A stretch of 64,000 bases of DNA from Paraescarpia echinospica (GCA_020002185.1 CM034534.1:63737239-63801238), one strand, 5' to 3'; positions 33,889 through 44,075 are shown, counted from the stretch's first letter. Program-made: numbers and translations. Notes: generated by a model from the sequence alone, not told the origin.

Positions 33889-36800
33889 TTATACGAGTAT
33901 CGGCGCCGTGGTGACGCCGTCGTCGATCACGCGACGTTTGGCGTAAAAGTAGCTCAACACCGCGCGCTCCTGAATGTACGTCAGCACGGACGATTCCTTC
34001 AATTGGAAGGCGCGGTTCCAGCCGCTGGCGCTCCGTCGTCTGCGCCGTCTCTCGCAACATTCGTTGGGCGCGTCCCACGCTCGACCGGCGAGCCAGCACC
34101 GCACGTACGCCTCCGCGTGCGCGTCGCAGTGTTCCGACGGGAACCACTCGCGGCGGAGCCGAAAGTAGTGTTCGTGCTTAGCCGTCGCCACGAGCTCGTT
34201 GAAGTCCCGTCCCGCGAGGCTCAAATACGCCGAATCGGTGTCCAACGTGCAGTACTGGAACAGGAGGCGCGGAATGTAGGCGGCGATGAAATCGTAGTAA
34301 AATTCCAGCATACGCAGTTTGGCGTACTTATATACGAAGTAGCCGATCTGGATGGGCAGCGCGTATCGGACGGTTCGCTTGTTCAGCGCCACCACGTAGA
34401 GGCCGTCGGGAACGACGACGTCGAGCTGCCGGAAGCATCGATCGTTGATCAGCGTCGCGTCGCCGGCAGACGTGCAGAACTTGATGTCGCGGAGCTGGTC
34501 GACCAGCGACATAGTTTTCCCGTAGGAACTGTTCCCGAGAAGCTTGAACGTATCGGCAATGATGTCCTTGTCGGGGTCGGCGTCTCCCTCGCGTCGCTTC
34601 GGCGACACGGTCTCCCTCGCGTCGCGCGGGGGAGACCGTGTCGCCGAAGCGACGAAAGCACGCGACCGGCTCGTACTCGACGATCTGGTAGACGCGCTCG
34701 ACGACGATTCCGTGCCGCAGATACCACCGCAGTAGCGGCGTCGCGAGCAGAATCTTTGCGCCGAAGAAGCTCCCCACGAGCGTGCGTTGAGGCCGGTCGA
34801 GGAGCTCGTGATTTTCGGCGTAGCGACGCTTGAACGGGTTGAGATCGTCGACCGCGAAGTAGGCGTTCTTGAACGTCCAGAACGGCGGTGTCGCACTCGA
34901 CCAGGCCGAACAGCGTTCCGTCGAGCACGGCCTTCAGGATCGTCGACCGCGTAACGTCGGCGCCCTTGACGGTCCAGCTCCGCGGCGGCGTCAACGGTTT
35001 CGTCGCGCGCCACCGGCACTCCCACATCTCGACGACGGTGACGAAGCGGCGAAGATAGGCCGTGACGGTGGCCGTCTCGGCGTACAGTTGACTAATCAAC
35101 TTGCCGTTCACCTCGTTCGTCTCTTTCCCGTGCACGGGCATTTGTGGAAGAAGCACCCTTGGAACTGGTACGCCGTACGCGTCTCACGACACCAGCCGTC
35201 GTCCCGGTACTTGCCGACGCGCTTCTCTCGCCCGTTCAGCTGGTGTCGTATGCGCGCCCCCCGTCCGCGCCGCCTCCCACGTCAGACACTCCACGGCCAG
35301 GCGGCCGTAGCGGTGCACGCGATCCGGCCGAAAGGCGTTCTCCCCTTCGTCGCGCCATACCTTCGCGCAGCCCTCGTACTCGGCGGCGGATGTGCCTTCG
35401 CGCTTCAGGTGGCTGTAGAAGGCCTCGCGCGGCGGCAGTTCGGTTTCGTCCAGTTTTCACAGATCGTCGATGTACTCGTAGGGAAAGTGGCCCATCGTCG
35501 TCTCGCAGCCGTAGGCCTTCAGAAACTTATTGTAGCTGACACCGGGGGCCAGGTAGTTGGTGATGTCCAGGAACTTCAGCGTCGCCGTCGTTACACACAT
35601 GAAGTTGTTCTGACGCTTGATCGTAAACGCCGACGAGACGCTCTGCGCCTCGCTGATCATGAACAGGGGCGTCAGATATTTCTTGACGACGTTCAAGTTG
35701 TACTTACCTGAATTGAAGCCGAGGACGGGGAGGCGGCGCAGGTGCGTCCACAGGCGGTCGGCGAGCACCGCGTACGGGCTCTTATCGCGCGACGCCTCCT
35801 TCTCCGTCGCGCGAGCTCGCCATTCGTCGTCGAGCATGGCGATCGCCTCGTAGTTCGCGTCGTACGCCGCCTTGCTTATGGCCTCCAGGGCGTCGATCAG
35901 GCGCTTCGCGAGCATGCTGGAATCGCCGGATGTGACGAAGCAGCGCGTCGTCTCGTGGCCGGGGACGTTCGAGGCGACGCTCACGCTGAGTAGCTCGTGT
36001 CGGGCTATCCACCGGCATTTGGCGCTGTCCGCCTGCATGTCGCGATCGTCGAATTAGCACTCGAAGTCGTACGTCGCCCTGTACGGGTAGTAGCGCAGGC
36101 TTTCGTCCAAGGAGACGCCCTCGTCCTCCAGCTGTTGAGACACGGACGGCGTCGGATGGTATATGCCGCCGGGGAAGACTTGGCGAACGCCGCCCTCGCA
36201 CATCGCCTCGTGATGCCGCAGTCGATGTGAGGTCGGCCACAGCGTCTCTCCGCACTTACCGCATAGGTACGAGCGATGGAACATCGATACGTCGGTTATG
36301 TAGGAATAGTGCGTCTCTAACAGATTGACGCTCATGGTAGTCGGGTAGCGGTGGAGGGAGCGGCGGGTCAGTTCAGCGGCCCTCTCTTCCGTCAGTCGAT
36401 ACACGGTCACGTTCGTTTCGAAGACCGTCTCCATTCGGTCGAGCTCTTTCAGCGGAACGTCGGCGAACGCGTAGTAGGGTTGGCCGCCGCCGGCGCTGTA
36501 GTCGGCTTAGAGCCTTAAGGCCGAGGTCGTCAAATCGTCTACGTGGTAGTCAGCGCCCCGATGCAGCGCCATACAGCGGAAGAGGCATAGGTTGTCGGTG
36601 TACGGCCGATTGTGTCGATCTTTCGCTAGACCGATGAGCGCCCTGTAGTTGCGCAGGTAGTTGGGGAGTCGCTGCTGCCGCGCGCACCCGATAGGATGGT
36701 TGATGATGGCGTTGAGAAAGTAGGTAACGTTCGTCACCTATTCGGCGATCCACCCCGAGTCGGGTCGCTGCGCAATTACGTACTGAAAAACGTCGGGCTG

Positions 36801-37031
36801 TCGGACGGCGTCGAGGAAACGTTCGAACGACGCGGCGTCGGTAACGAGGACGGGCGAGTCGACATAGCGACCGCAACAGATACACGAAGAATGGTAGTAA
36901 CTGAGGCGGCCCGTCTCCTTGTGACGTAGAATAAAACCGTAACTTAAATTTATCTTAAACGCTCGAGTCTGCACCTCGAACATCAGTCGTAGTCGGGCGT
37001 CGAACGCGGCCGTGTCCAAACAGTCGGTCAT
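33889..37031 (-). pseudogene. Polinton family B DNA polymerase (protein-primed type), heavily broken
   Basis: This would replicate the element. The ATG at 37029-37031 starts one frame that stays in register for 1.57 kb except for four stops: TAG 36738, TAA 36507, TAA 36054, TGA 35457. The frame includes exonuclease motif I (ATYDFEC) and an exonuclease II region LGFNSGKYNLN, where Asn stands at the usual Asp. A shift in a G-run near 35250 follows, with RIRHQLNGREKRVGKY beyond it. Shifts near 35135 and 34875 come next, then SFFGAKILLATPLLRWYL, a palindromic insertion at 34592-34654, motif B (KLLGNSSYGKT) and motif C (TLDTDSAYL). Comparison with the family suggests about 75 residues of thumb are deleted near 34050. 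The end is YAKRRVIDDGV. The span of 1,048 codons matches expected size. Confidence 0.9.
34592..34654 (-). repeat. 25-bp perfect inverted repeat (templated insertion) inside polB
   Basis: 34592-34616 and 34630-34654 are exact reverse complements, separated by 13 bases. In the polymerase sense direction a 15-base phrase (CGACGCGAGGGAGAC) occurs twice, 28 bases apart. This fits a 28-base insertion copied from the opposite strand. It shifts the reading frame between the palm and motif B. Confidence 0.85.
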
Positions 37032-37088
37032 TTCGAAGTTATATCTAGACTGGACGGGACCGCGTGCTATAGACGTACGGATGCTAGA

Positions 37089-37307
37089 CTAGTGATCGCG
37101 AACGGTACGCCGTAGGTCGTCATCGCGCGGCGGCGGCGGCGTACCGCAGACTTTTAGATGTCGCAACATATTGGCGCGATACGAGAACGTTCGATCGCAT
37201 TTCGGACACGCGTGAGGTTGTTGATTACCGCCGTCGACGCTTTTCAGATGCCGCAACATATCGGTGCGACGGGCAAACGTTCGATCGCATTTCGGGCATG
37301 CGTGCAT
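37089..37307 (-). CDS. Two-finger C2H2 zinc-finger protein
   Basis: From ATG at 37305-37307 the 72-codon frame begins MHACPKCDRTFARRTDMLRH and has a second finger CPKCDRTFSYRANMLRHLKVC. Both are canonical C-x2-C-x12-H C2H2 fingers with near-identical sequence. The frame ends in a basic/polar tail. Short C2H2 proteins next to the polymerase gene are common in Polintons and may bind element DNA or regulate its genes; the role is unknown. The frame stays open upstream through a CAG microsatellite (37316-37336), which would add a poly-Leu leader from 37346. I prefer the internal ATG. The 5' end of polB lies 58 bases downstream on the same strand. Confidence 0.7.
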   Translation of the reverse strand: MHACPKCDRTFARRTDMLRHLKSVDGGNQQPHACPKCDRTFSYRANMLRHLKVCGTPPPPRDDDLRRTVRDH

Positions 37308-37439
37308 CGTCGGTGGCAGCAGCAGCAGCAGCAGCGCGGAACGCACGTTCGTTCTAGTCGAGGCCGGAACGATATTAACTACGACGAATTACCAACACCG
37401 ACCATAAAGCCGCGCGCAAAGACCGCCAGGTGGTGGTGG

Positions 37440-38060
37440 CAGCAGCCGCCATGAAATCACTACGATTTTCGTACGATCTACTACTAAAAGTCTGGGGCAG
37501 CTCACTTTCTGGATGGCGGCGAATTGTTGGCGCTGCAGCTCGCTACGTTTCACTCTCATGAGCAGCGGTTTGTTTGCACTGGGATGGCGCAGAGGCTGCC
37601 GACCGTCAGGTGGCAACGCTGTCGATGTCGACTACCGTCAGGTGGTAGCGGTTTTGTTGTTTGCACTGGGATGGCCGTCAGGTGGCAGCAGTCCTGTCGA
37701 CTACCGTCCGTTAGCAGCGGTTTGTTTGTTTGTTTGCACTGGGATGGCGCAGAGAAGCAATTAAACTGGGGCTCACTGGGATTTTCGTACGGTCATGCTA
37801 CCGCCGCTCGCTTTCTGGATGGCAGCGAATTGTTTTGGCGCTACGTTTCACTCTACAGTTTGTTTTTTCGTATGTTTGTTTGTTTGCACTGGGATGGCGT
37901 CGCAGAGGCTGTCTTACAGTTTTTCCGCCCGTCGTCAGGTGGCTTGACCGTCAGTTTGTTTGTTTGTTTGTTTGTTTGCACTAGGATGGCGCAGAGGCCG
38001 TCAGGTGGCAGCGCTGTAGATGTCGACGACAGAAGAAGAGGAGGCGCGCTTTGTTTTTTT
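37440..38060. repeat. Minisatellite of the Polinton right arm (GTTTGTTTGCACTGGGATGG type)
   Basis: Degenerate units of about 60-75 bp are built from TTTGTTTGCACTGGGATGGC, GCAGAGGC, CCGTCAGGTGGCAGCG and GATGTCGACTACC. The same blocks reappear at 59170-59590. A 184-codon plus frame crosses it (37524-38078) but is a by-product of the repeats. Confidence 0.85.
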
Positions 38061-38094
38061 GTTCGTACGTTTTATTAAGCATCATCGGAAGCAT

Positions 38095-38480
38095 ACTACA
38101 TACATGTAAGGCTTTATGCCACAGGCAACATAATAATAATAATCGGCACTTTAGGCCACCACAGCAGCTTCATCGTCAACGGCGCTATACATGTAAGGCT
38201 TTATGTCACAGCAGGGTAAATATAATGTTCGCTATACATGTAAGGCTTTATGCAACAGGGTAATGTTCTTTCTTGTGGTGCAGCGCTATTTAATGTAGAA
38301 GGACACAGGCAAAATAATAATCGGCACTTTAGGCCACCACAGCAGCTTCATCGTCAACGGCGCTATATATGTAAGGCTTTATGCCACAGCAGGGTAAATA
38401 TAATGTTCGCTATACATGTAAGGCTTTATACCACAGGGTAAGCATTAATGTTCTTTCTTGTAGTGCAAATCAACTGCGCT
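38095..38480. repeat. 178-bp tandem duplication with ACATGTAAGGCTTTATG boxes
   Basis: CGGCACTTTAGGCCACCACA at 38144 recurs at 38322, each followed by TCATCGTCAACGGCGCTATA. The box ACATGTAAGGCTTTATG or a close variant appears at least five times, and once more at 59634. Non-coding. Confidence 0.85.
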
Positions 38481-38582
38481 ATATAATGTACTCTCTTCAC
38501 CTATTCGGCAGCGTGGTGAAAAATAAACTGCGCAACAGGGTAATGTTCATAATTGTTAATGTTCATCATAGTAATTAATCTC

Positions 38583-39418
38583 TTCACGCCACAGCAGCAT
38601 TAGTCACCGAGACACGCTCTCTCCAGCAGATAGTGCTGCACCACCGTCTCAAGGAGCGCGCGATCGAACGGCGCCGTCCAGTCCGTGCCCATGAGCAAGT
38701 TAGCGACTTGGTGCACGAGTGCCCGTTCCGTAAATCGATCCTCGGCGCGAACGCATCGATCTTCAAGCACAGAAATCAGTCGCATAGCAGGCAACAACAG
38801 CGATCTCTGCAGAAAGCTGTCGAGCGCCAATGAATAATAATGATCACCTAGGGCCGCCACGTTTTCGTACACGAGGCGGTAGCGTCGGCTTGGCTTCCTG
38901 CCATGATAGCCATACATATGTACAAGCGGACAGCGCTCCTAAGGTGGGTACTAACCACAATCTTGCCGCGCACTCCCCATCACCTTTTCGCCGACTAACT
39001 CGGCGAGGGTTTCCATCATAAAACGTGGGCGTCCGGCAAACGAATGTATGAGGCGCCACTCCAGGTCGGGTTGGACGGCGCCCTCAATCACCGGCTCGTC
39101 TCGTTCGTTGCGGGCCCACGGTATAAAGTCGTCAGACGTGGTGGTGGCACCACCGGACACAATGTAGCGTACGTCGGGGGCGAGGACTGCGTATCGTCAG
39201 TGTTCGAAGGCCGGTAAATCGGCGCTTCTCTCTCCAGCGGATAGGGCGTGTCGATTCTGGCGCACTTATCGGTCGGGGGGATGCACTGCGTATCTTCATC
39301 AGTGGTGTACGAAGGCAGGCGAATCAGCGTTTCCGAATTGGCGCGCTTCTCGGCAGGGGGCGATGCCTCCTCCTCCTCGGGGTTGAATAAAGCGGCGGCG
39401 ATTACAACATCCTACAGC
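38583..39418 (-). CDS. Unassigned acidic/helical reading frames downstream of RPA-like gene 1 (possible spliced exons)
   Basis: A conserved 3' splice-site-like sequence (TGACTAATAATG ... CTGCTGTAG) precedes a frame reading DVVIAAALFNPEEEE. The next frames read WARNERDEPVIEGAVQPDLE and METLAELVGEKVMG, then LVYENVAALGDHYYSLALD and GTDWTAPFDRALLETVVQHY, ending at 38600. They change frame twice, either through introns or through lesions; one candidate donor is GTTAGT near 38950. The start of this region has a diverged copy at 43187 (frame VLRAAHEEEEGSAVEKRRRD), so selection may have kept it coding. I recognise no domain. Confidence 0.4.
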
Positions 39419-39471
39419 AGCAACAAACCAGGCATTATTAGTCATTCAAGGGTGAACAACGCGCGCGCACT

Positions 39472-40141
39472 TTATTCACTCGCCTTCGAGACAACACTCA
39501 CACTCCGGACATTGTACGTGTCCAGAATTCCGCCCCATACGACCTTTTGCACGGTTACCTCCAGGACTGTACCGACCAGGCTCGCTACAAGTGTCTCTCA
39601 GCTTCTCTGGCATCATGCTGGCCACGTATTCGGCATCGAAATCGACGAGCAACGACATCGCTTCGTCAAATAGAGTAAGCCAAATACAAAACCAATCATC
39701 ATCATCGCCCCCGGCTCCTTCCAACAGGGTGCGCACCGAAAAATAAGTTTTCGGCTTCGCCTGTACTCCGTGCACCGCGCACACCATAGTGCCGCTTGGG
39801 AGACCTCGCACTTTGCCCTTACAATCGCAACAGCCAATGTACGTGCTTTTATTTTTCCATGCGACGCCGGTGATTTTTACGGGTGTAGCAAGCCTATATA
39901 CGCCATCCGGCGCCTGTAGAAACTCTTTCAGAGTTACCTCATCCGGCGCGAACAAACTCACCAAGGACGCGTCGAGACTACTAGGCGAAGTCATAGACGC
40001 CGACGTGGCAGTCGCTGCAGGGACTTTCATTTCGCCGAGGGACGCCGACGTGGCAGTCGTTACAGGGGCTCTCAAACTCTCAGCCGCTACCTTCGGCTTT
40101 CTCATTTTCTTTGGTGGCTCTCTTTGAACAGGCGGCACCAT
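39472..40141 (-). pseudogene. RPA1-like OB-fold ssDNA-binding protein, copy 1
   Basis: The ATG at 40139-40141 opens a basic, low-complexity leader (KKMRKPK, Thr/Ala/Ser-rich, about 70 residues). A domain like the C-terminal OB-fold of replication protein A large subunit follows: VTLKEFLQAPDGVYRLATPVK, AWKNKSTYIGCCDCKGKV, a zinc-ribbon-like CxxC...CAVH, KPKTYFSVRTLL, then IWLTLFDEAMSLLVDFDAEY. After EKLRD the annotated frame gives an odd Cys-rich tail to 39476. The other frame gives LEVTVQKVVWGG and NVRSVSVVSKASE, which match copy 2, so there is a one-base shift. RPA C-type domains bind single-stranded DNA; a role in element replication is inferred. It is transcribed from a TATA box at 40227-40235 and diverges from a spliced plus-strand gene. 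Confidence 0.68.
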
Positions 40142-40226
40142 GATGTCAACAATGCTCTGCAACGGCAAAAACACACAACGTTACCTCACCGACAATAAGC
40201 AAATACATAGGCGTTTTCGCCCGACC

Positions 40227-40235
40227 CTATTTATA
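40227..40235 (-). promoter_or_regulatory. TATA box of RPA-like gene 1
   Basis: TATAAATAG on the minus strand, 86 bases upstream of the ATG. The identical box lies at the corresponding place in copy 2, while surrounding sequence has diverged. Confidence 0.6.
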
Positions 40236-40454
40236 TTAGCATTGCGCATAGCTACCGTGTGCTCGCGCACGCGCGCCAGAAACCAGCCGATTCTTACAAG
40301 GTTACTAAACCTGAAAAAACTCTCGGTCACGTTAGTGCACAAACAGAACGTCGCTTTTATTTTCTAATATAAGTTTACCATACGATTCTCCAGTCCCTAC
40401 TTTGTATTATAGATCGCTTAGTTTACGCGCATTTCACTACTTATTACGGTTTTA

Positions 40455-40510
40455 TGCACTTATATAACAGTTACATAAGCGCCCTTATGTAACCAGTGAC
40501 GTCAGCCGCT
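40455..40510 (+). promoter_or_regulatory. Candidate promoter of spliced gene 1: TATATAA, CRE-like TGACGTCA and TTACATAAG/CTTATGTAA boxes
   Basis: TTATATAAC at 40460 lies about 120 bases before the ATG. TGACGTCA at 40497-40504 is the full CREB/ATF palindrome. TTACATAAGCG and CTTATGTAA repeat around it. Function is inferred from the motifs and their position only. Confidence 0.4.
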
Positions 40511-40584
40511 TATGTAAGGCAGCCGCCTACGTGTCAAGGCCGCGAAACAGTCACCGCGAAAACAAGTGCGCGTCATTTCACACA

Positions 40585-41775
40585 ATGAGCAACAACGACG
40601 AACACGCACAAGCGAGCGCCATGAATAATAATGCCGCCCCCCGACGACCAGGAGAAAGGTACGTTTCCTCCTTCAACGATACTAACTAAAATAACGGCTT
40701 TCCTTCAAATAACTACAATTTATCTTACTATAACTAACTATAACTGCTTTCCTTCAACGTCACTAACAAAATTTCTTTTTTTACAGACCACAAGCGAGCG
40801 CCATGAATAATAATGCCGCCCCCCGACGACCAGGAGGAAGGTACGTTTCCTTCTTCAACGATACTAACTAAAATAACGGCTTTCCTTCAAATAACATTTA
40901 TCTTCCTTACTATAACGGCTTTCCTTCAAATAACTACAATTTATTAAACTATAACTGCTTTCCTTCAACGTCACTAACTAATTTTTTTTTATTTACAGAC
41001 GCCTAATTACGGGCTTTGATATTATCTTACTATAACTATAACTGCTTTCCTTCAACGTCACTAACTAACATTTTTGTATTTACAGACGCCTAATTATGGG
41101 CTTTGAAACGCTTCACGTCGGTCGAGGAACGACCCGTATGGCTCCCTCTAAACGAAACGGCTTTGTTCCACCGCCCGGAATCCGTCAAACCGATGTAATT
41201 GTTATGGATACAAACCCTCGCGAGAATGGACGTGGCGTTCTATTCTTGGGGCGCCAACGCACGCCCGCCACTACCGACGCATCTAACTAACAATCTGTGT
41301 GATACTTTACAGATACACACACCACGTCTACAATATCTCGTCCGAACTCGGTCATCGTACGTACGCAATCGGACGGGGCATATGTGTTCACATCGTAGAT
41401 TCCCCCCGCCAACAGACCGACCCATCACCCACTAGCCACCAAGCCGCCGCCGCTGATCCAACACACGCTTTACACGCACGCCGTGTCACACTTTCACCCC
41501 CACCGCCTGATCGTCCTACATTAGTCGTTCTCGGCATACAACGCCCGCCATCGCCGATTCCCGAGCCCGAAGAACCCCCACCATCGCCGATGTTTGAGCC
41601 CGAACACCTACGACGTGCACGCAGTTTCGGGCCGCCCATTCCCCTACACCTTTCGGTCCACGGCTACCCCGACTATCCCTCCCCTCCGACACCACCTGGA
41701 CGACATGGATTTGGTCCAGTACCACCGGAGTGGGGCGAACGCCAACCGTTATTTATGAACACACAGCCGGAATAG
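40585..41775 (+). CDS. Spliced accessory gene 1 with duplicated exon and alternative 3' exons
   Basis: Exon 1 (40585-40658) starts MSNNDEHAQASAMNNN and ends AAAG|GTACGT. Exon 2 (40787-40840, TTTTTTACAG acceptor) repeats its second half almost exactly and ends with the same donor. Further acceptors, all after TTTACAG, are at 40999 (short, stop soon), 41086 (67 codons more, MGFETLHVGRGTTRMAPSKR and VLFLGRQRTPATTDASN, stop 41288) and 41313 (proline-rich, 153 codons, SPIPEPEEPPPSPMFEPEH, stop 41773). Every junction is phase 2, so exons 1, 2 and any of the last exons join in frame. The poly(A) signal AATAAA is at 41797. No domain is recognised: the short product is Arg-rich, the long one is Pro-rich like a scaffold or tail protein. 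Frames are intact, unlike the core genes. Confidence 0.55.
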
Positions 41776-41796
41776 GGGAACCCCTACTGTGAACGT

Positions 41797-41802
41797 AATA
41801 AA
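41797..41802 (+). terminator. Poly(A) signal of spliced gene 1
   Basis: AATAAA 22 bases after the stop. It is followed by a block (ATATAT..TCACCGTTTC) that recurs after gene 2 (45406) and in the 59.7-kb remnant (59762). Confidence 0.6.
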
Positions 41803-41837
41803 ATATATATTTCTCACCGTTTCTTATATCTCCCTTG

Positions 41838-42540
41838 CACACGATCACAATACAGCATAGCCTCATTATTTTTCAGCACAATGGTAATAATATCCAACAC
41901 CCGCAGCATTTGTCTATATTCCAACTAATGCGCACTTCACAAGTGACATCTATTACCACCGCCAGCCAAAGAATCACTGCCAAACGCCTACACAATAATT
42001 CAGCGTTACAAAATGCGCCACGCTTCTCATGCACACGATCACAATACAGCATAGCGAAATATTTTTCAGCGCAATGGTAATAATCCAACAACCGCAGCAT
42101 TTGTCTATATTCCAACTAATGCGCACACAAGTGACAGCTGTTACCACACTGCGCAGCCAAAGAATCACTGCCAAGCGTCCATACAATAATAATCCTTTCA
42201 ACAGCCTCATTATTTTTCGGCGCAATGGTAATAATCCAACAACCGCAGCATTTGTCTATATTCCAACTAATGCGCACACAAGTGACAGCTGTTACCGCAC
42301 TGCGCAGCCAAAGAATCACTGCCAAGCGTCCACACAATAATAATAATAATACTCCAGCGTCATAAAATGCACCGCGCAGACAACTTTTTCATTATATATT
42401 ATGCCGCACTTCGCCCGCCTGTTACCGCACCGCGCAGCCAAAGAATCACTGCCACGCGCCCACACAATAATAATAATAATACTCCAGCGTCATAAAATGC
42501 ACCGCGCAGACTTCGCCCGCCTAACGCACAGCCAAATTCA
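41838..42540. repeat. Tandem repeat of ~150-195 bp, 3-4 copies
   Basis: Shared phrases ACGATCACAATACAGCATAG, AATGGTAATAATCCAACA, GCATTTGTCTATATTCCAAC and CAGCCAAAGAATCACTGCCA recur from 41838, 42031 and 42190. A shortened fourth copy lies near 42430. Open frames across it are products of the repeat. Confidence 0.85.
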
Positions 42541-42559
42541 TCACAATACCGTCATACGA

Positions 42560-43036
42560 TATCCCATTTGGCCGTGAGTCGAGACGAGTAGGCCGACTGA
42601 TAACCTCGCTGATCTTCCAGCGCCGCCAGCCGCCACCCAGCAGCCGAGTAATGTAATCTAAGTGCAGGCGTACCGTATTTCACTAGATATGACGCTTTCC
42701 TGCCTCACACATAACCACAACATGTAGCCACATAACCGTATAACTAATTGGTACTAATTAGTTGCTAATTACTCTTTTTACTTATTGCTAGTGCTGCCCT
42801 CCAGTGAACTCACTTGTTGCTATTTAATGCCTAATTAATTAATTAACTAATTATTCACGAGATGTCAGCACACTTTCTTGAACACTGCTGGGTGGTCCTG
42901 TAAATCAACCTTTTTGTTATAAGTAAGTTGTTTTTTATAAGTAACATTCCATTCGACGCAGCAAACTGCCTGACTGATAAAAAACACGAAAATCCCTTTG
43001 ATCTTTTCAAATTTTCCTTTGATCTGGGATCATGAC
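42560..43036. repeat. Second-type Polinton right end, internal
   Basis: The order GATAACCTCGCTGATCTTCC, CAGCCGAGTAATGTAATCTA, AATTGGTACTAATTAGTTG, GTGCTGCCCTCCAGTGAA, TTTTTATAAGTAACATTCC, two CCTTTGATC-type boxes and finally GGATCATGACC matches the end of the remnant at 60078-61626. It resembles but is not identical to the outer terminal repeats. It abuts coding sequence of RPA-like module 2 directly. Confidence 0.65.
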
Positions 43037-43190
43037 CGGTAACCACAACGACATTATAACTACTGGCGTTGTACTCTATCTTGTCGCGGCGGCGCTTCTC
43101 AACAGCAGATCCCTCCTCCTCTTCGTGAGCTGCCCTCAAAACGTCGGCGATTAGACCGTCGAGTAAACGATCCCGGCTGTCAGCGTCCTA
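43037..43190 (-). pseudogene. Truncated paralogue of the exon downstream of RPA-like gene 2
   Basis: After a CTGTAG acceptor (43187) the frame reads ADSRDRLLDGLIADVLRAAH and EEEEGSAVEKRRRDKIEYN. It corresponds to the start of the exon region at 39418, then is cut at the second-type terminus (43036). Confidence 0.45.
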
Positions 43191-43232
43191 CAGCACAACA
43201 AGCGAAGCGTTAGTCATTCAAGGGTGATCGCT

Positions 43233-43986
43233 TTACTCCGGCTTCGGGATAGTACTCAGACTCCGGACGGCGTACGTCACAATTTTACCGAATATGGTTT
43301 TTCGCAGGGAGACTTCCAGGACCATACCGACTAGGGCCATTATAGCGTCACGTAATTTTTCCGGCGTCATGGGGGCGAGATAGTCTGCGTCGTAGGAGAC
43401 GAGTTCCGACATGGCGTTTTCGAATAGAGTAAGCCAAATTTCGTGATCGGTCTTCGGGCCGACTTCCTTTACCATCGCACGTGCCGGTCCTGGATCACTG
43501 AACTTTACGCTTACACTGCGAACACCAAGCTTACGTACATTTTGTTTTCCACGCGATTGTTTCGATCCTGACAGGTGTAGATATCTTATACAACCCGTCG
43601 TCCGCCTCTATGAGTTCTTTCGAACTCACCAAGGATGGGTCGTAGAGCGCCGACGACGCGGCATCGGCAAGCACCTCCTGTTCGGTGTCGACGGTGACCG
43701 GCGGCGGTAGTGCTGCATCAACGGGAGCGGCGGCGGCATCTGCTACAGCGGGTACCGTAGCAGGCGGTAGTGTGCCGGCGGCGGCGACGGGAGCAGACGG
43801 CACCGCGGCAACGTTCGCAGCGACAAAGGGTACCGGCGGCGACGCAGCGGCAGCGGGTGTCGTCGTAGAAAGTGCTGCAGCGGGGACGCCCGACGTAGCG
43901 GGCTTCGGTTCTCTAGCCGTCGTAACCATCTTCTTTTTTTTCTTCAGCATAGCAACGAGTACGCTGTGTTCCCCTTGAACCGGCAT
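43233..43986 (-). pseudogene. RPA1-like OB-fold ssDNA-binding protein, copy 2
   Basis: Paralogue of the gene at 39472-40141 with the same layout. ATG is at 43984-43986, then a basic leader (LKKKKKMVTTAREPK) and a long Ala/Pro-rich linker of about 90 residues. The OB-fold region has SSKELIEADDGLYKISTPVR and IETIAWKTKCT, then a TAA in frame directly before WCSQCKRKV (zinc-ribbon CxxC). A frameshift and a shortened ribbon follow, then HEIWLTLFENAMSELVSYDA, EKLRDAIMALVGMVLEV and VRSLSTIPKPE with a stop at 43233. The C-terminal third is intact here, complementing copy 1, which is intact in the ribbon. The promoter TATA box is at 44076-44084. Confidence 0.65.
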
Positions 43987-44075
43987 GATGACAACGATGG
44001 TCTGTAAAGGCGAAGAAAAGTAAAACGACGTTAACACACCGAGAATAAGTGAATACAGAGGCGTTCTTGGCCGCT

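Noticed and set aside
34003..35711. Long plus-strand GC-rich frames (276 and 280 codons) opposite polB
   Set aside because: They are antisense shadows of the polymerase coding strand. They show no family motif, and the minus strand carries the clear polymerase motifs.
29134..36740. An alternative genetic code or stop-codon recoding (TAA/TAG read as an amino acid)
   Set aside because: TGA also interrupts frames, and frameshifts and deletions occur in the same genes. Ordinary decay explains all of it more simply.
37308..37346. Poly-Leu leader as a signal peptide of the C2H2 protein
   Set aside because: It comes from a CAG/CTG microsatellite. An ATG at 37307 lies directly before the first finger.
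37524..38078. 184-codon plus-strand frame
   Set aside because: It is made of translated minisatellite units (repeated CLHWDGAE-like phrases) and related frames appear in the non-coding remnant at 59169-59699.
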